From Bigelowiella natans CCMP2755 (Eukaryota > Cercozoa > Chlorarachniophyceae), in the NCBI GenBank assembly GCA_000320545.1, contig ADNK01002381.1, positions 1 through 49,293 on the forward strand: DNA of 49,293 nt, given 5' to 3'. The translations under genes were made by a program, and so were the position numbers. The notes under the pieces are model-generated. The model was not told where the DNA came from, did not search any database, and worked only from the letters and a program-made list of their open reading frames with translations. Each line of letters begins with the position of its first letter. The first letter of the stretch is position 1. Of the stretch, positions 1-10,802 are shown piece after piece.

Positions 1-961
1 AGCCGACGCCGGATTCGTGTGGGAGAGAGAGGAGGGGGGGAGGGGGGAGGGGGGGGGCAGAGCGCGCGAAAAATGATTATTTTCGCATTCGTCAAATCAT
101 AATCTGATCGCGTTTGTCTTATTGAATGTGATTGTTGTTGTTGTTGTCGTTGTTTGCAGGGCGCCGTACACCAACGGGATGTTCTTCTTCGACGTCTTCT
201 TTCCCTACAACTACCCAGCGGTTGCTGCTTTTTCATACCATCCATAATCAATGATGGGCACTTTCAGGGGGGGGGGGGGGGGGGGGTTATGGACGATTAT
301 GATATACATGTATGGACCTACAGGTGCCTCCTAAGATGAAGATCATTACTACCGCTCGGGGAACATATCGATTCAATGCCAACCTCTACGCAAACGGGAA
401 GGTTGCTTGAAAGAGAATGGGGGGGGGGGGGGGAGATTCAGTCATTATTGAATGAATGTGAGTTTTGGCTTTATATGGCAGCAGTCACTAATTGTCCCCT
501 GGTGCGTACATGCTTGTATGTGATATCATATTATATGAAAACATATGTATTCTATATGTGGATTGTTTTTGGTTACAAATACGACCTATCATCGGTTCTT
601 TCTCTTCTTCTTCTTCTTCTTCTTCTTCTTCTTCTTCGAACAGGTTTGCCTCTCCCTCCTTGGCACCTGGTCGGGCCCGGGGTGGGAACCTTCCTACAGG
701 TCAGCAGCCCAAAGCACTACTGCTGCTGCTGCTACTGCTGCTGTGTTTTCCCGGATTCTTTTTTCTTTTTTCATTTTTCGAAAATTTTTTCCCTTTTTGT
801 TGTGCTGTTCATTATCATCATCATCATCACCATCATCATCAATTTCTTAGTAATCTGCAGCAAGTGCTGATCAGCATCCAAGCGATGATACTGGGGATCG
901 ATGAGCCTATTGGTAATAGGAGGAGGAGAGGAGGGGGGGGTTGTTGCAGAGCAAGCGAGTA

Positions 962-993
<32 letters not shown>

Positions 994-1138
994 AATGGTA
1001 ATGATGATGATGATGATGATATTGACGATGACGATGAACCATATGCACATGCTTGTTCCGTGCTCCCTCTTGAAGACGTTAAACAACATGTTATTTATAA
1101 GTATCATCCCATCTTTACAGTACCGCCGTTGGCGCATA

Positions 1139-1186
<48 letters not shown>

Positions 1187-1450
1187 TATATTCTACACAT
1201 GTATATGTGTATGGTAATATAGCATCTACTATTTACCACACGTATATGACCAAAAGCGTATTGCATATTCAATGGTTACGTCGTTAATGGTTTTATCTTC
1301 ATCCTCCTCCTCCTCATCCTCCTCGTGATCGATGATTGATAGCAAACGAGCCAAGTTGGGAGCGTGACCGGGGCACCGATAGATCATTCAAGTACGCATG
1401 ATGATTAATGATTATGATGATAATGATGATTATGGTGATAATGTTAATGG

Positions 1451-1484
<34 letters not shown>

Positions 1485-1964
1485 AAATCAGTAATCTGTG
1501 GTGTATGTGCTCGTCCATATATATATAATATTTTATATTGATGTAGATTGATTTTCTCATGCCTTCTTGTGAATAACTGTCAGTTACAACCGTATCCTGA
1601 ACCACGGCACTATGCTATACGCAATGTAAGTAGTAGTTAGCTAGTAAACGGGGGGGGGAGAGGGGGGGGAGGCAAGGGAAAAGGGCAGAATTGGTTTATG
1701 TAAAAGAAGAAGATGGTGATGAAGAAGAAAGAGAAGGAGGAGGAGGGGAGGGGGGGGGGATAAAATACCCCTCGTTGGAATGAAGTACCAAAAGGGCGTT
1801 GATTCAGTCAGTACGATGTCGTTTTCGTAGGCATGACCACCTTAAAGCACCCCCCCCTGGGTTTGAGGACTTGGTGAAACTGCACTTCTGGGATAGGAAG
1901 CAGGTTGCTGCGGAAGGGGGGGAGAGCGGGGACGGTGAGAGGGAGGAAGAAAGGATGGTATGAC

Positions 1965-1996
<32 letters not shown>

Positions 1997-2392
1997 CGCG
2001 AGTGCCTTGATATGAATCACCATTGTTATTCTCGCTACCAGCACCTACTGGAGAAGCAAATCCCTATGTGGGAGAAAGAGATTATGAAGGTCCTCCGTGC
2101 GTCACCAACTCGATTTTCGCAGCTCCTGCTTCCCAACGCTGACTGCAGCAATAGCGCCGTGTTTAAGCTGTCGCTCTATTAGTAGGCGTAGGCACGTGCA
2201 GATTCGCCATGTCGTTCTTGTATTTGTGTTTCTTCTTCTTCTTCTTCGTTTCGTTTCATGTATGGACGCACGTGCTCATCTGATTAGGTGCCAGAAAGAG
2301 CCAAGGGAGGGCCGTACAATAGGGAAAATCGCATCACCGAACCAGTATCGACCACTGTAAGGCTGACCAATAGCATGTGTGTGGTTATGTGG

Positions 2393-2434
<42 letters not shown>

Positions 2435-2959
2435 CCACACACTACTTCGTTCCTTCCCAAAATACTCAAAGCAGCAGCCGATTTTGTCGAATGCTTCCTT
2501 GCCATATACCCCTTCTCCTCATCATCATCATCATCATCATCATCATCGATATCACCATCGCCTCATCATTGCAACCTTTCTCTTTCCAACGTGCCATCGT
2601 TGTGTGTCAGGTTAAGAAGTTGAAGGCTGAATTAGACAAACTGAAGCCTCCAGAGGGTAACCCACCGATCGTTTTCCTCCCCCCCTTCCCCCCACCTCCG
2701 CTGCCTTCTCTCCATCTCCTACATCTCTCTCCCACTTCACCTTCCCCCCAATCTTTCGCACAACACGCACAGTATGGGGGCGGGCAGGAAGCAGCCTCAT
2801 CCCCATCCAAACATATAGCATGACTGCACAACAATATGGAAAAGAGGGGATGGGGAGAGTAGTTCTGCTACTTCAACTGACAACTGAACCATGCTAATCT
2901 TACACGCTTTTGCAGAGGAAGAGGAGGAAGAAGAGGAATCAGATGACGACGACTTCTAA
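1..2959 (+). CDS. UBE2O-like E2 ubiquitin-conjugating enzyme, 3' part (5' end outside window)
   Basis: Probable exons: 1-16, 160-220, 324-401, 644-699, 851-912, 1343-1391, 1584-1625, 1831-1903, 2042-2089, 2611-2656, 2916-2959 (TAA). Every junction is GT-AG and in phase. The product is a UBC fold of the UBE2O/BIRC6 class: APYTNGMFFFDVFFPYNYPA, then VPPKMK, then NANLYANGKVCLSLLGTW, whose Cys is the expected thioester residue. Next come SNLQQVLISIQAMILG and NEPSWERDRGT, which match the long C-terminal extension of UBE2O and BIRC6 E2s. The protein ends in a basic/acidic helix and a tail of about 8 Glu, Ser and 4 Asp. Such enzymes are E2/E3 hybrids that ubiquitinate basic or orphan proteins; that role is inferred from the family. 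UBE2O usually has a long N-terminal region, which would lie left of the window. The first 16-nt exon is tentative. Introns hold (TTC)n, (GAT)n, (TA)n and (GT)n. Confidence 0.85.
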
Positions 2960-3981
2960 GCCACGAAATCTATCTTAAAGCATGGCTTGGAACGCCGCTG
3001 ATGCTAGCGCAGCCATGCCCATGATATCATTTTTTAATATGTATTCCAAAAAGTAGAGCACGTTCGCCATCGCAGCTCTATAGCTACAAGCAGGCCGTCG
3101 TCACTCCGACCCGCCCGAGCGATCAATATATCAGATTTGTTGAATAGTTTTGATTTTGCACCTTTGCATAAAGTCAATTGCTAGATTGCGTGTAGTGTAC
3201 TTGCATCTGCTATATATCGCGCCTGGGCCATCTATACAACACAATTTGCGCGTTGTTTCCCTGCCTATTCTAGCAGCAAGGGAAATAATGGAGATGTTTA
3301 GCAGCGTGTCCGGATTGAGAGACATTGTTGAAGTCTCTACCGTCTGCCAGCTAAGCAACACCGCGCACCATGCTAGCGCATGTGTAAATCTAGAAATGGC
3401 TTCGAGTTATATAAATGCTAAAAAGGCACTATAATGCACGCACAGTCTAGCAGTGTTGCAACTATGACGCCTCAATCAATGTCTAGCTAGATGTGCTAGT
3501 GTGCTAGCTAGCTAGCTAGTCTAGTAATGCTAGAGTGTGGCAACATGTGTAGACACATGCTGGCTTACGATATGCTGCCGTCGTATGCATGCTAGCATGG
3601 CATGCAATACTCAGGCTTGACAACCTAATAACTGCTATAAAGCTGGGTTGCGTGTACACGTCATCAGCAACAGTAAGTCAGCACTTCATCAGCATTAAAA
3701 TTGCAGTGTATGGTAGAGTATTCTAGTATGACATAATCAAATTTGGAAATTCTCGGCTTCGCTGAATGTGGAACAATTGCGTCGCGTTTATAAAACGCCT
3801 AACTACAATTTCTTAATGTGATTCATTGATGATATAGAGCGCGCCTTTGCGGTGAAGAGAAGACGAAGAAGAAGAAGACTTAAGGAACTAGACGTCAATG
3901 GAGCTACGAGTGTTTTAATAATGTACATGATTAACGATTTGACAGTGGTTGATAAAATGGAAAAGAGGCCTCATCAATGAA
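2960..3981. other. Spacer between convergent genes, with a CTAG-rich patch
   Basis: I see no supportable gene here. The stretch 3480-3620 is crowded with CTAG, GCTAGC and GCATGC words, like the spacers near 14.4-15.0 kb and 41.4-41.8 kb. The reading frames on both strands at 3131-3434 overlap each other and resemble nothing I know. Confidence 0.6.
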
Positions 3982-5138
3982 TCAATTAGGTTGGTAGAAA
4001 TCACATCTCTTCCTGATATCTTCCTCCGAAATGCCTTGGCTTCGTAGACGCTCTTCAATTGATTTTGTCTTCTCCTGCAACTCCCGCAAGGCCCCGTTCT
4101 CAAACCTGTTCGGGGATTGGGTAGGGAAGGGAGGGGGGGGCGGAAGAGAGGAGGCATATTCACTTCTCTAGAGATATTGTTTCAGCCCATTTACTAGCTC
4201 TCTACCAGGTTGGGCAGTCGTAGAATCACATTTTTCTACAGTAACAACACCAAGTGTTTGAGTACTTACCCAATAATGTACATATATAACAGCTACTACA
4301 TAAAACGCTATTGAATTGCGATTACACAAATTCTTCTATTTCTCATCCTCGTCAAGATCAATCATCGTCGTTGCCACCACTCCTCTGCTGGAAGAAGTTC
4401 TCGGCTTCCTTTCGCAGGCACTATCATCTTACCGTGCAATGTCTGAATTGCAGTGGTGAAGCTCATCTGCCTCCCACTCTATGTTCTTGGCAACGATGCT
4501 ATTGACCCTACTCACCAGGTGAGGGGGGGAGCGGTGTTAACACAACATGTTAAAGAAGCACGTAGTCCTTTTGAGAACCGAATACGACTTACCTTAAAAT
4601 CTTAGGTCTTCCTCTCATTTGTTCCGCTAGACCCTCTTCCTCTTCGTTGCTGCCCTCGTGGAGAAACGATTGTTTATTCCTATTCATTCCCATAAAACAA
4701 TGTTCGGTTTGTCAGGCTCTGTGGAAGCTGCAGCGAGAAGGAAATGCGCATATGTCTCAAAGCTTCTGTTGGTACTTAAGCAAGAGAAAATGAACGACCG
4801 ACGACTCATTTTGCCATTAGCCTTTTCTGTTAGTATTCTGCGGTTTTTAGTTGTAGCCCAAGATCCACGCACAACGCTGTGATTTGAAGTCTTGTTTTGT
4901 GTTTATTATTTAGGTATGATTGATTTGGTAGTTTCCCTCTAACGAAATAGTATAGTAATCCCCCCCCCCCCCCCCCCTTTTTTTGGTTCTGTTTGTATTT
5001 GCAATCATAGTTTGCGGGACGAGGGGCTAAACAAGAGGATTTTTAATGAGAAAGAAAAGATATCTACATTTTCTTCCCTGGCACAGCTACGTTTCGATAA
5101 AGACTATTGAATCTCCGAAATCCTGGCGGCATCTTCAT
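3982..5138 (-). CDS. Small coiled-coil protein, about 99 aa, not recognised
   Basis: Model on the minus strand: exons 5091-5138 (ATG at 5138), 4593-4654, 4433-4498, 3982-4105 (TGA). Phases 0/2/2 agree and all junctions are GT-AG. The first exon reads MKMPPGFRRFNSLYRN and is the least certain, because its intron of 436 nt is long. The second is acidic (GSNEEEEGLAEQ). The last two look like amphipathic helix: IVAKNIEWEADELHHCNSDI and then ALRELQEKTKSIEERL, ending in ISEEDIRKRCDFYQPN. No catalytic motif, signal peptide or membrane segment is visible. A role as a small subunit or adaptor is only a guess from size and helix content. The intron before the last exon carries an alternative in-frame end (near 4360-4420, ending in GGNDDD) that could be a splice variant. 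Confidence 0.5.
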
Positions 5139-5166
5139 TAATCCTGGAAGCAACTTCACTTTCTTC

Positions 5167-5217
<51 letters not shown>

Positions 5218-5424
5218 TATTTGTGTGTGTGTGTGTGTGTAGCTTCATGGCAGCCCAACAGCGTAATCTCGTAACTGTATTTACTTTCATGCGCATAGGT
5301 ATGGGCATATAGAAGACACAGAGAAGAAAATGAATCTGCACATGGAAAGATTTTGGGATGTGAAAGAGCTCAATGATAAAAATGCGCGTGCACAACATTG
5401 ACAGATCACCCATCGCTCGCTCTC

Positions 5425-5472
<48 letters not shown>

Positions 5473-5913
5473 ATCGACTTATTTTGGCCGTGGAACGAGT
5501 TTGCATCTTTTCCCCCTTCCTTTTCCATTGCCGCAAAATTGTTTTTGGAGCCAAAGGCTCTACTGTGCAGGGGGGTAGTCGCGTTGTTTCTTCTTTGAAG
5601 TGGAGACTTTCGCATGGAGGAGTAGCCTGTGATTGTATGATTTTTATTAATCCCCACCCCCAGTTTGATGGTCCTCAAAATAATTGCTATTGTGAGAACA
5701 TTGAAATGAAAGGTACATACAATTATCTTCGGTGGTATCTTCGCTAGGAGTTCATAGGTCACAGTGAAAGATTCTTGGATGACATTTTGAGGAGGAAGAG
5801 AAAAGGAGAAGCGGGGAGCGCAGGATGTCTATTAAAGGTCAGGGGACTACTATGTTCCCCTCTGTGCTTAATTCAAAGGTACTACATATATCTTATGTAC
5901 CCCACACCTGTAT
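5139..5913. other. Spacer with simple repeats
   Basis: It contains the CA/GT hairpin at 5178-5240 and a (CT)n tract at about 5418-5469. The other reading frames are translations of these repeats or lack family similarity. No gene is supported. Confidence 0.55.
5178..5240. repeat. (CA)n followed by (GT)n microsatellite
   Basis: About 36 nt of CA repeats, a short TATATTATTT bridge and about 19 nt of GT repeats. The two arms can pair into a hairpin on either strand. It lies upstream of the coiled-coil gene start. Confidence 0.9.
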
Positions 5914-6624
5914 TCAATTTTCTCTCATGCCAACTTGTTGGTTTGCCCGAGGATCCTGCCGAATAAATGTGTGCGACAAATGACGACAAGGCGACGTTAA
6001 CGTGATATTCCCCTCTATGATGCGATGGCAAATACAACACGTGTTGGATGAAAAGGTAGGAACGTAATTACGACCACTAGCGTCTTCTGTGGTATGGCCC
6101 AGTCGGTAGCGAGTGCGAGGACCGCGCGTTAAGTTTGAGCGTTTCCCATGAGAGTCAAAAGATTGTGCTTTCAAATGGGGTATTCTGTAACCCTTCGAAG
6201 ACAACGGCTTCCGGGAAGAAACTATCGCGGGCTTTGTTGAAAAACCTTGGCCACTCAGGGCTGGAGTTCTCGAGAAGTTGGCCGAGGAGGAGTGCATCTT
6301 GCTCGTGGTAATTGACGTCGAGGGCCTGTTTAAGCGACTAGGTAAGCTCTTCGCTGTGGGAACACGGAAGCCATATTTTGTTTTGGCTTTAGTTGCTCCG
6401 AAGCCCGTCGACCCGAAACGCGATTGGGCAACCTGAAGAGAGGGGACTCTTCGAACACGTAGGCTTGGCGCCCTTCTTATTTGGAACGGAGTGGTCGCGC
6501 GAGAGCCTCCTACTGCTTGTTGCTGGTGGGTAGATGATGATTGATTCGACGAACGAAGAGCTGCAAAGCTTCCCAAGCCTGCGAAGTTGGCCTTCCTCGC
6601 GTCGGTGTGTGAGTAGCTGTTCAT
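5914..6624 (-). CDS. Hypothetical Ser/Arg-rich basic protein, 236 aa, with half a RING-like motif
   Basis: A single open frame with a true ATG at 6624, transcribed away from the RhoGEF gene (520 bp between starts). The protein is low in complexity and rich in Ser, Thr, Arg and Lys. It has a short internal repeat (RRAPSLRV / RRVPSLQV, residues about 49-62), as in disordered cytoskeletal or phosphoproteins. Near the C-terminus, CCICHRII followed by SPCRHLSH gives C-x2-C and C-x-H-x2-H spacing, the first half of a RING-H2 finger. The second half is missing in this frame. A GT inside the CRH stretch could be a splice donor leading to the missing half, but I could not find a matching exon. The product may therefore be mis-ended. 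No function is claimed. Confidence 0.4.
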   Translation of the reverse strand: MNSYSHTDARKANFAGLGSFAALRSSNQSSSTHQQQAVGGSRATTPFQIRRAPSLRVRRVPSLQVAQSRFGSTGFGATKAKTKYGFRVPTAKSLPSRLNRPSTSITTSKMHSSSANFSRTPALSGQGFSTKPAIVSSRKPLSSKGYRIPHLKAQSFDSHGKRSNLTRGPRTRYRLGHTTEDASGRNYVPTFSSNTCCICHRIIEGNITLTSPCRHLSHTFIRQDPRANQQVGMREN

Positions 6625-7143
6625 CTCTCTTTCTTCCCCTCCCCTTCTAGCCTTCCTTCTCTGCCATGCACTGCACGGGTGAGGGATAATAAGGCTGTTT
6701 CGTGTTCAAAATCCCTTGGAAATAATTGTCGCATTAAAGAATTGCCCCAACTTAGGCGACATATATGCGTATACCAATTCAGTTGTTGGAGTTACAAAAG
6801 ACTTTTCTCATTAGGACTACGAGGTTTTATCGTATTATTAGGGTTTATTAGCACGTTTCGCCCACGGATATTTGCCAGGTTTTACTCCTTGAAACTAAGG
6901 AAACCGGGGGAATATTTCAAGTCGCATGAGGAAAACTCAGGAGATACTTATTCTTGCAAGGCGACTGAATTGACTATAGTTGAGGACGACATGTGGTGTT
7001 GTCGCAGTTCCAAAATCTCCCGGATTTCCTGAGGATTTAGAGCATTAACGAGGAGTCTGATTCGTTCCTCCCCCAACGAGCCAGCAGCTTCTCCCTCCTC
7101 CGCTTCTGTGAGGGTAACGATAGTCAAATACGAGATATAACCA
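6625..7143. promoter_or_regulatory. Divergent intergenic region (putative shared promoter)
   Basis: This is the only sequence between the start codons of the minus-strand hypothetical gene and the plus-strand RhoGEF. It is AT-richer than the exons and lacks a long microsatellite. The open frame at 6679-7032 (+) has no similarity that I recognise. Promoter status is inferred from position only. Confidence 0.35.
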
Positions 7144-7828
7144 ATGGGAAATTGTCAGGGGGCCGATAGGGTCTGTGCCGTGCCTCGGCAGTGCAACCAT
7201 CTCAGGTATGTGTTACTGTAAAGCTTTGTTTTGACACACGTCTCTCACCATTTGTGCAGCATCAGTGAGGCTGTTAGTTTTTCCCTCTAAGAGAAACAGT
7301 TTTTGCTTTCCTTTTCATCGGTTTTATACTCCATTCAAAATTAGATACCGAGAAATCACCAACTGGGACGCGGTAGGGCTTTGTTGCTAAGCTAATTCTT
7401 CCAAACAAGCATTATTTATGTCGCACCAGCTAGTTAAATATACATGATGCACCAAGGAATCGGCGTAGAGATTGCCGAAGAGGGCCCTTAGAAAAACAAT
7501 CAGATCAGGGAGCTACAGAGACCGAGAAAAGAGAGTAATCATGTGAATATACCAATATTCTGGTGCGCTTCCTTGTGTTGTTGTGTTCTTCTACTAGTAT
7601 GATGATGGCAAAGCTGTGGGCCAGAGCGACCCAGGATATCTCAAAGGTCACTCATGCGTTTTATTATTATTTTTTTAAATATTGGATCGCCCAGCGTATG
7701 AGCAGCATTGCCTTTGCTGAGGTCACACTCTCCCTCCTCCCAGATCAAAGAAGCAGAATAAGGGCGGAGCTTGTATCTAGCGAGGAAGTGTACACAAGGC
7801 ATCTGCAAACTTTCTTCAGGTAAAGAAG

Positions 7829-7910
<82 letters not shown>

Positions 7911-8773
7911 GTATGCGTGCCCACAACGTATATGCTCGATGAGACTGTGCGCGTGCGCTTAGTATTTTTTCTGGGAAACTCTTCGTCATCACATGTTTCG
8001 TCGTTTCTTCCTCTTGCTACTCCCAAAATTTATGCTGAAGATCCGACGCTTGACAGTATAATGGCCATACACGATCATCACCATCATCATCCTCATCCTC
8101 ATCATCATCTACATGTTCGTTCAAGGAACTACGCAAACCCTCTCAACAAGGAAAAGAACGAATACGCAGTCATGAAATCCACTGAAAAGGTGTTGTGTGA
8201 GTCTGTTTCTAGTAAACTAGGCAATACTCTGACATGCGTCATCGGCGACAATCGCTATATTATAAAACTTTGATCCCCGTGTTTTTTCCGTACAATCGCT
8301 GTATAATTAAACTCTGAGCCTCTTCATGTACTTTCCTTTTGCAGTGGGGTCGATACTTCAATAACTTAGATAAATTGAAGAATTTCCACCGGGACACGAT
8401 GGTGAAAATACCAAGACCATCAAATATACGCGTTTATGAAAATACATGAGATACGATAAGAACGTAAAAGCTGAATTAAACTTAACGCTAGCGCTCTCTG
8501 AGGCCGTGCTAGTAATCGTTGATAACGAATGCTACCTACAGGTGAAAGTCCTTCAATCGGCTCAGCCAGATAAGGAGTCCGATGATATCGTTGACATAGG
8601 GTGCGCCTAGAAAATATACACGCCTTTTCTTCCAAAGTTTCTCTAGTAGTAGTTGCTTAAAGAAAGTCCCAACACCTGCCTGATTGGCTACTCCTCGCGC
8701 CATCTACATCGTATTTATTCCTTTATTATTGCACGTTCTGTGGATATAACACACACACCAAACACACACACAA

Positions 8774-8842
<69 letters not shown>

Positions 8843-9869
8843 ATTAGAGAGAGGTTTCTGTCGGTTGCTGGCCAACTAACCGAGATCTACACGCCGTACC
8901 TTCGGTGCTTCACAGAGCTGAGAGAAAGGTGTGCCTTGCACCCTCCTTTCTTTGTCCTTGATGATTCTCCTCCCGTTATCAGTATCATCGTCGTCGGAGA
9001 CTTTCATGTTTTTTTAAAACGCTGCGCTGCGTCTTATTCTTCTCTGTAAAGCTAACAACTACGCTCTCCCGCGGTACCTGTGCATACAGCATCAAAGCGG
9101 AAAAGAAGAAGTCTAAGTACTCCAAGTTCTTCAAGGATGCATGTGGGGACTTGCCTTTTTCGCCTTCCACGTTTGTTGTTTTCCGCTGATAGATCGATGC
9201 CGCCATTACGTTCGGTCGCCACCCTTCCACACTCGAGATGTGGAACTCCAGCCCCCCCTCCTCCCCCCCCCAGAGCCAGTGTGGCGCGCTTGCGGCTGTG
9301 AATAGACCCTGCGCCACGCCCTTCATCACATCGTCATCATCATCATCATCGTTGTCGTTTTGTACTCTCTTTTGCAGGTAAGCAGTGTAATGGGCTCGAG
9401 ATCGAGTCATACCTTATCATGCCGGTGCAAAGACTCCCGCGTTACGTAAGAAACGACCAACATGCCGAGAATAATTCCTTGTTGTCGAAACACATACTTG
9501 TTCAACACTCGTGATGATTATCGTGACGCTGATGTGTTTACGGGTCTCACGCATTATTCTCCTATTTTCTGCGACTCCTCTACTATCACCACAATGCCAT
9601 AGAAAATGCTGATATTCGAGCTGATGAAATATACCCCGGAAGACCATGTGGAACGAAAGGTGCAATTCTAGAATGAGAAATGGGGGGGGGGGGGGGAGGG
9701 GGTTTACTTTGTTCTTCGCTGCCCCGCATATTGGAGAGTCGATTGCTCCGCATATTTTTCCGCAGCATCAATCTCTTCGTTGGCATGATATAATTCTAAA
9801 CAGAGCTTGGAAGAGGCCGCGGATATGATCAAACAAATTCTTGACGATTGCAACAGCAAGACTCACTGA
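7144..9869 (+). CDS. DH-only Rho guanine-nucleotide exchange factor with MGNC N-terminus, 239 aa
   Basis: Twelve exons: 7144-7205, 7345-7372, 7598-7646, 7744-7819, 8126-8189, 8345-8401, 8542-8600, 8848-8928, 9090-9142, 9378-9445, 9603-9659, 9804-9869 (TGA). The total is 720 nt, all phases agree and all introns are GT-AG. From about residue 45 to the end it is a Dbl-homology domain. CR1 is RIRAELVSSEEVYTRHLQ, followed by FNNLDKLKNFHRDTM and FLSVAGQLTEIYTPYL. CR3 is IESYLIMPVQRLPRYKMLIF. DH domains load GTP onto Rho-family GTPases by holding them nucleotide-free. The usual PH domain is absent, since the stop follows the last DH helix. The protein begins MGNCQGADRVC: Gly2 fits N-myristoylation and Cys4/Cys11 could be palmitoylated, which may replace the PH domain for membrane binding (inference). 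The largest intron holds a 78-nt CT repeat. Confidence 0.85.
7831..7908. repeat. (CT)n microsatellite, about 78 nt
   Basis: Nearly perfect CT dinucleotide tract in the fourth intron of the RhoGEF gene, one of the longest simple repeats in the window. It starts about 10 nt after the splice donor. Being pyrimidine-rich on the transcribed strand, it could bind polypyrimidine-tract proteins, but that is speculative. Confidence 0.95.
8778..8838. repeat. (TA)n then (GT)n microsatellite
   Basis: About 35 nt of TA repeats followed directly by about 26 nt of GT repeats, ending just before the splice acceptor of the RhoGEF exon at 8848. The compound TA-GT form recurs near 15.9, 39.5 and 46.3 kb. Confidence 0.95.
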
Positions 9870-10802
9870 GCGAGGGCAGTACGACAAGTGGAACTCGCAA
9901 TTGTTTCCCCTAATAAACGGCAGGCAGAGATGGCATAAAAGAGAAAAGCGTATGTGTTGTCGTTGTACATGCGCGAGCTCGTTAAGATGCCAAGAAAGTA
10001 GAATGCAAATGTGATATTTTCATCCAGCAATGCGTACAATCCTTGCATCCACGGTGCTTGGATGGCCATGACAACGGGGATGCCGATGAAGTTATAGAAC
10101 GTAGCATGGTGTGTACCTGTCTGGCAGACTGCACATCTAGGTGTGTGTGCATGCTCATTTCTCGACTTAAAAACCTCAATCAGCTAACACGATACATCCA
10201 GCAAACAAAGCCATCGATCATTTGCAATGCAACGTGATTATGCATCGACGGAAGCTGTTTGCTTGCGTGCTAGCTTGGGAAACAGCTAGGCTGGAGCTCT
10301 AGCACTAGCTAGAGTTGTATAGCGCATGCCCAATGCAACCATGCAACGCACAAATGAAATTTTGCACCACTTCTACTTGACTGTCATATATATGCAATTG
10401 GACAGCGCGCGCACGTCTGCTGGTTGCTGTGAGACGGATGTATATATAGATGTGTAAAATGATTATTGCATTTTCACGCAGTATTTTTTCAACGCAATGG
10501 TCATGTTGTCTACAGATCATCACTATATAATCTGCGTAGGCTCGATAATAGACACAGTAACTCGATCATGCTGCAGAGCGTCACAAATATTTCATCACAT
10601 GCATGTCTATCAGCATCTGCCGTGTGGCTGTGGGCCTCCGCTAGCTCCGGTCATGCGCGCATACATGCGCGACGGAGTCAATGAAATCGCATTGTATTTT
10701 TCAATGCCACAGGCATGTGCCGCACTGACATGCGCATCGCGCCTACTCTGCAATGAATCGAAATGACGTGCGTCGCATGCGTGTCTAGAGATGAATGTCG
10801 AT
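9870..10802. other. Spacer, CTAG/GCATGC-rich
   Basis: No gene is supported. The part from about 10235 to 10320 has at least five CTAG words and the rest has many ATGCAT/GCATGC words. Several overlapping short frames exist on both strands, which is typical of non-coding sequence here. Confidence 0.5.

Noticed and set aside
376-1287. Several frames rich in poly-Ser, poly-His, poly-Asp or poly-Ile
   Set aside because: They are translations of TTC, CAT and GAT microsatellites in introns of the UBE2O-like gene.
5091-5160. Alternative minus-strand coil EVASRINEDAARISEIQ in another frame of the same stretch
   Set aside because: It runs into a stop with no usable donor, whereas the MKMPPGF frame splices in phase to the next exon.
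6679-7032. Plus-strand 117-aa frame upstream of the RhoGEF
   Set aside because: No similarity recognised, not joined in phase to the RhoGEF, and the MGNC start at 7144 explains the gene better.
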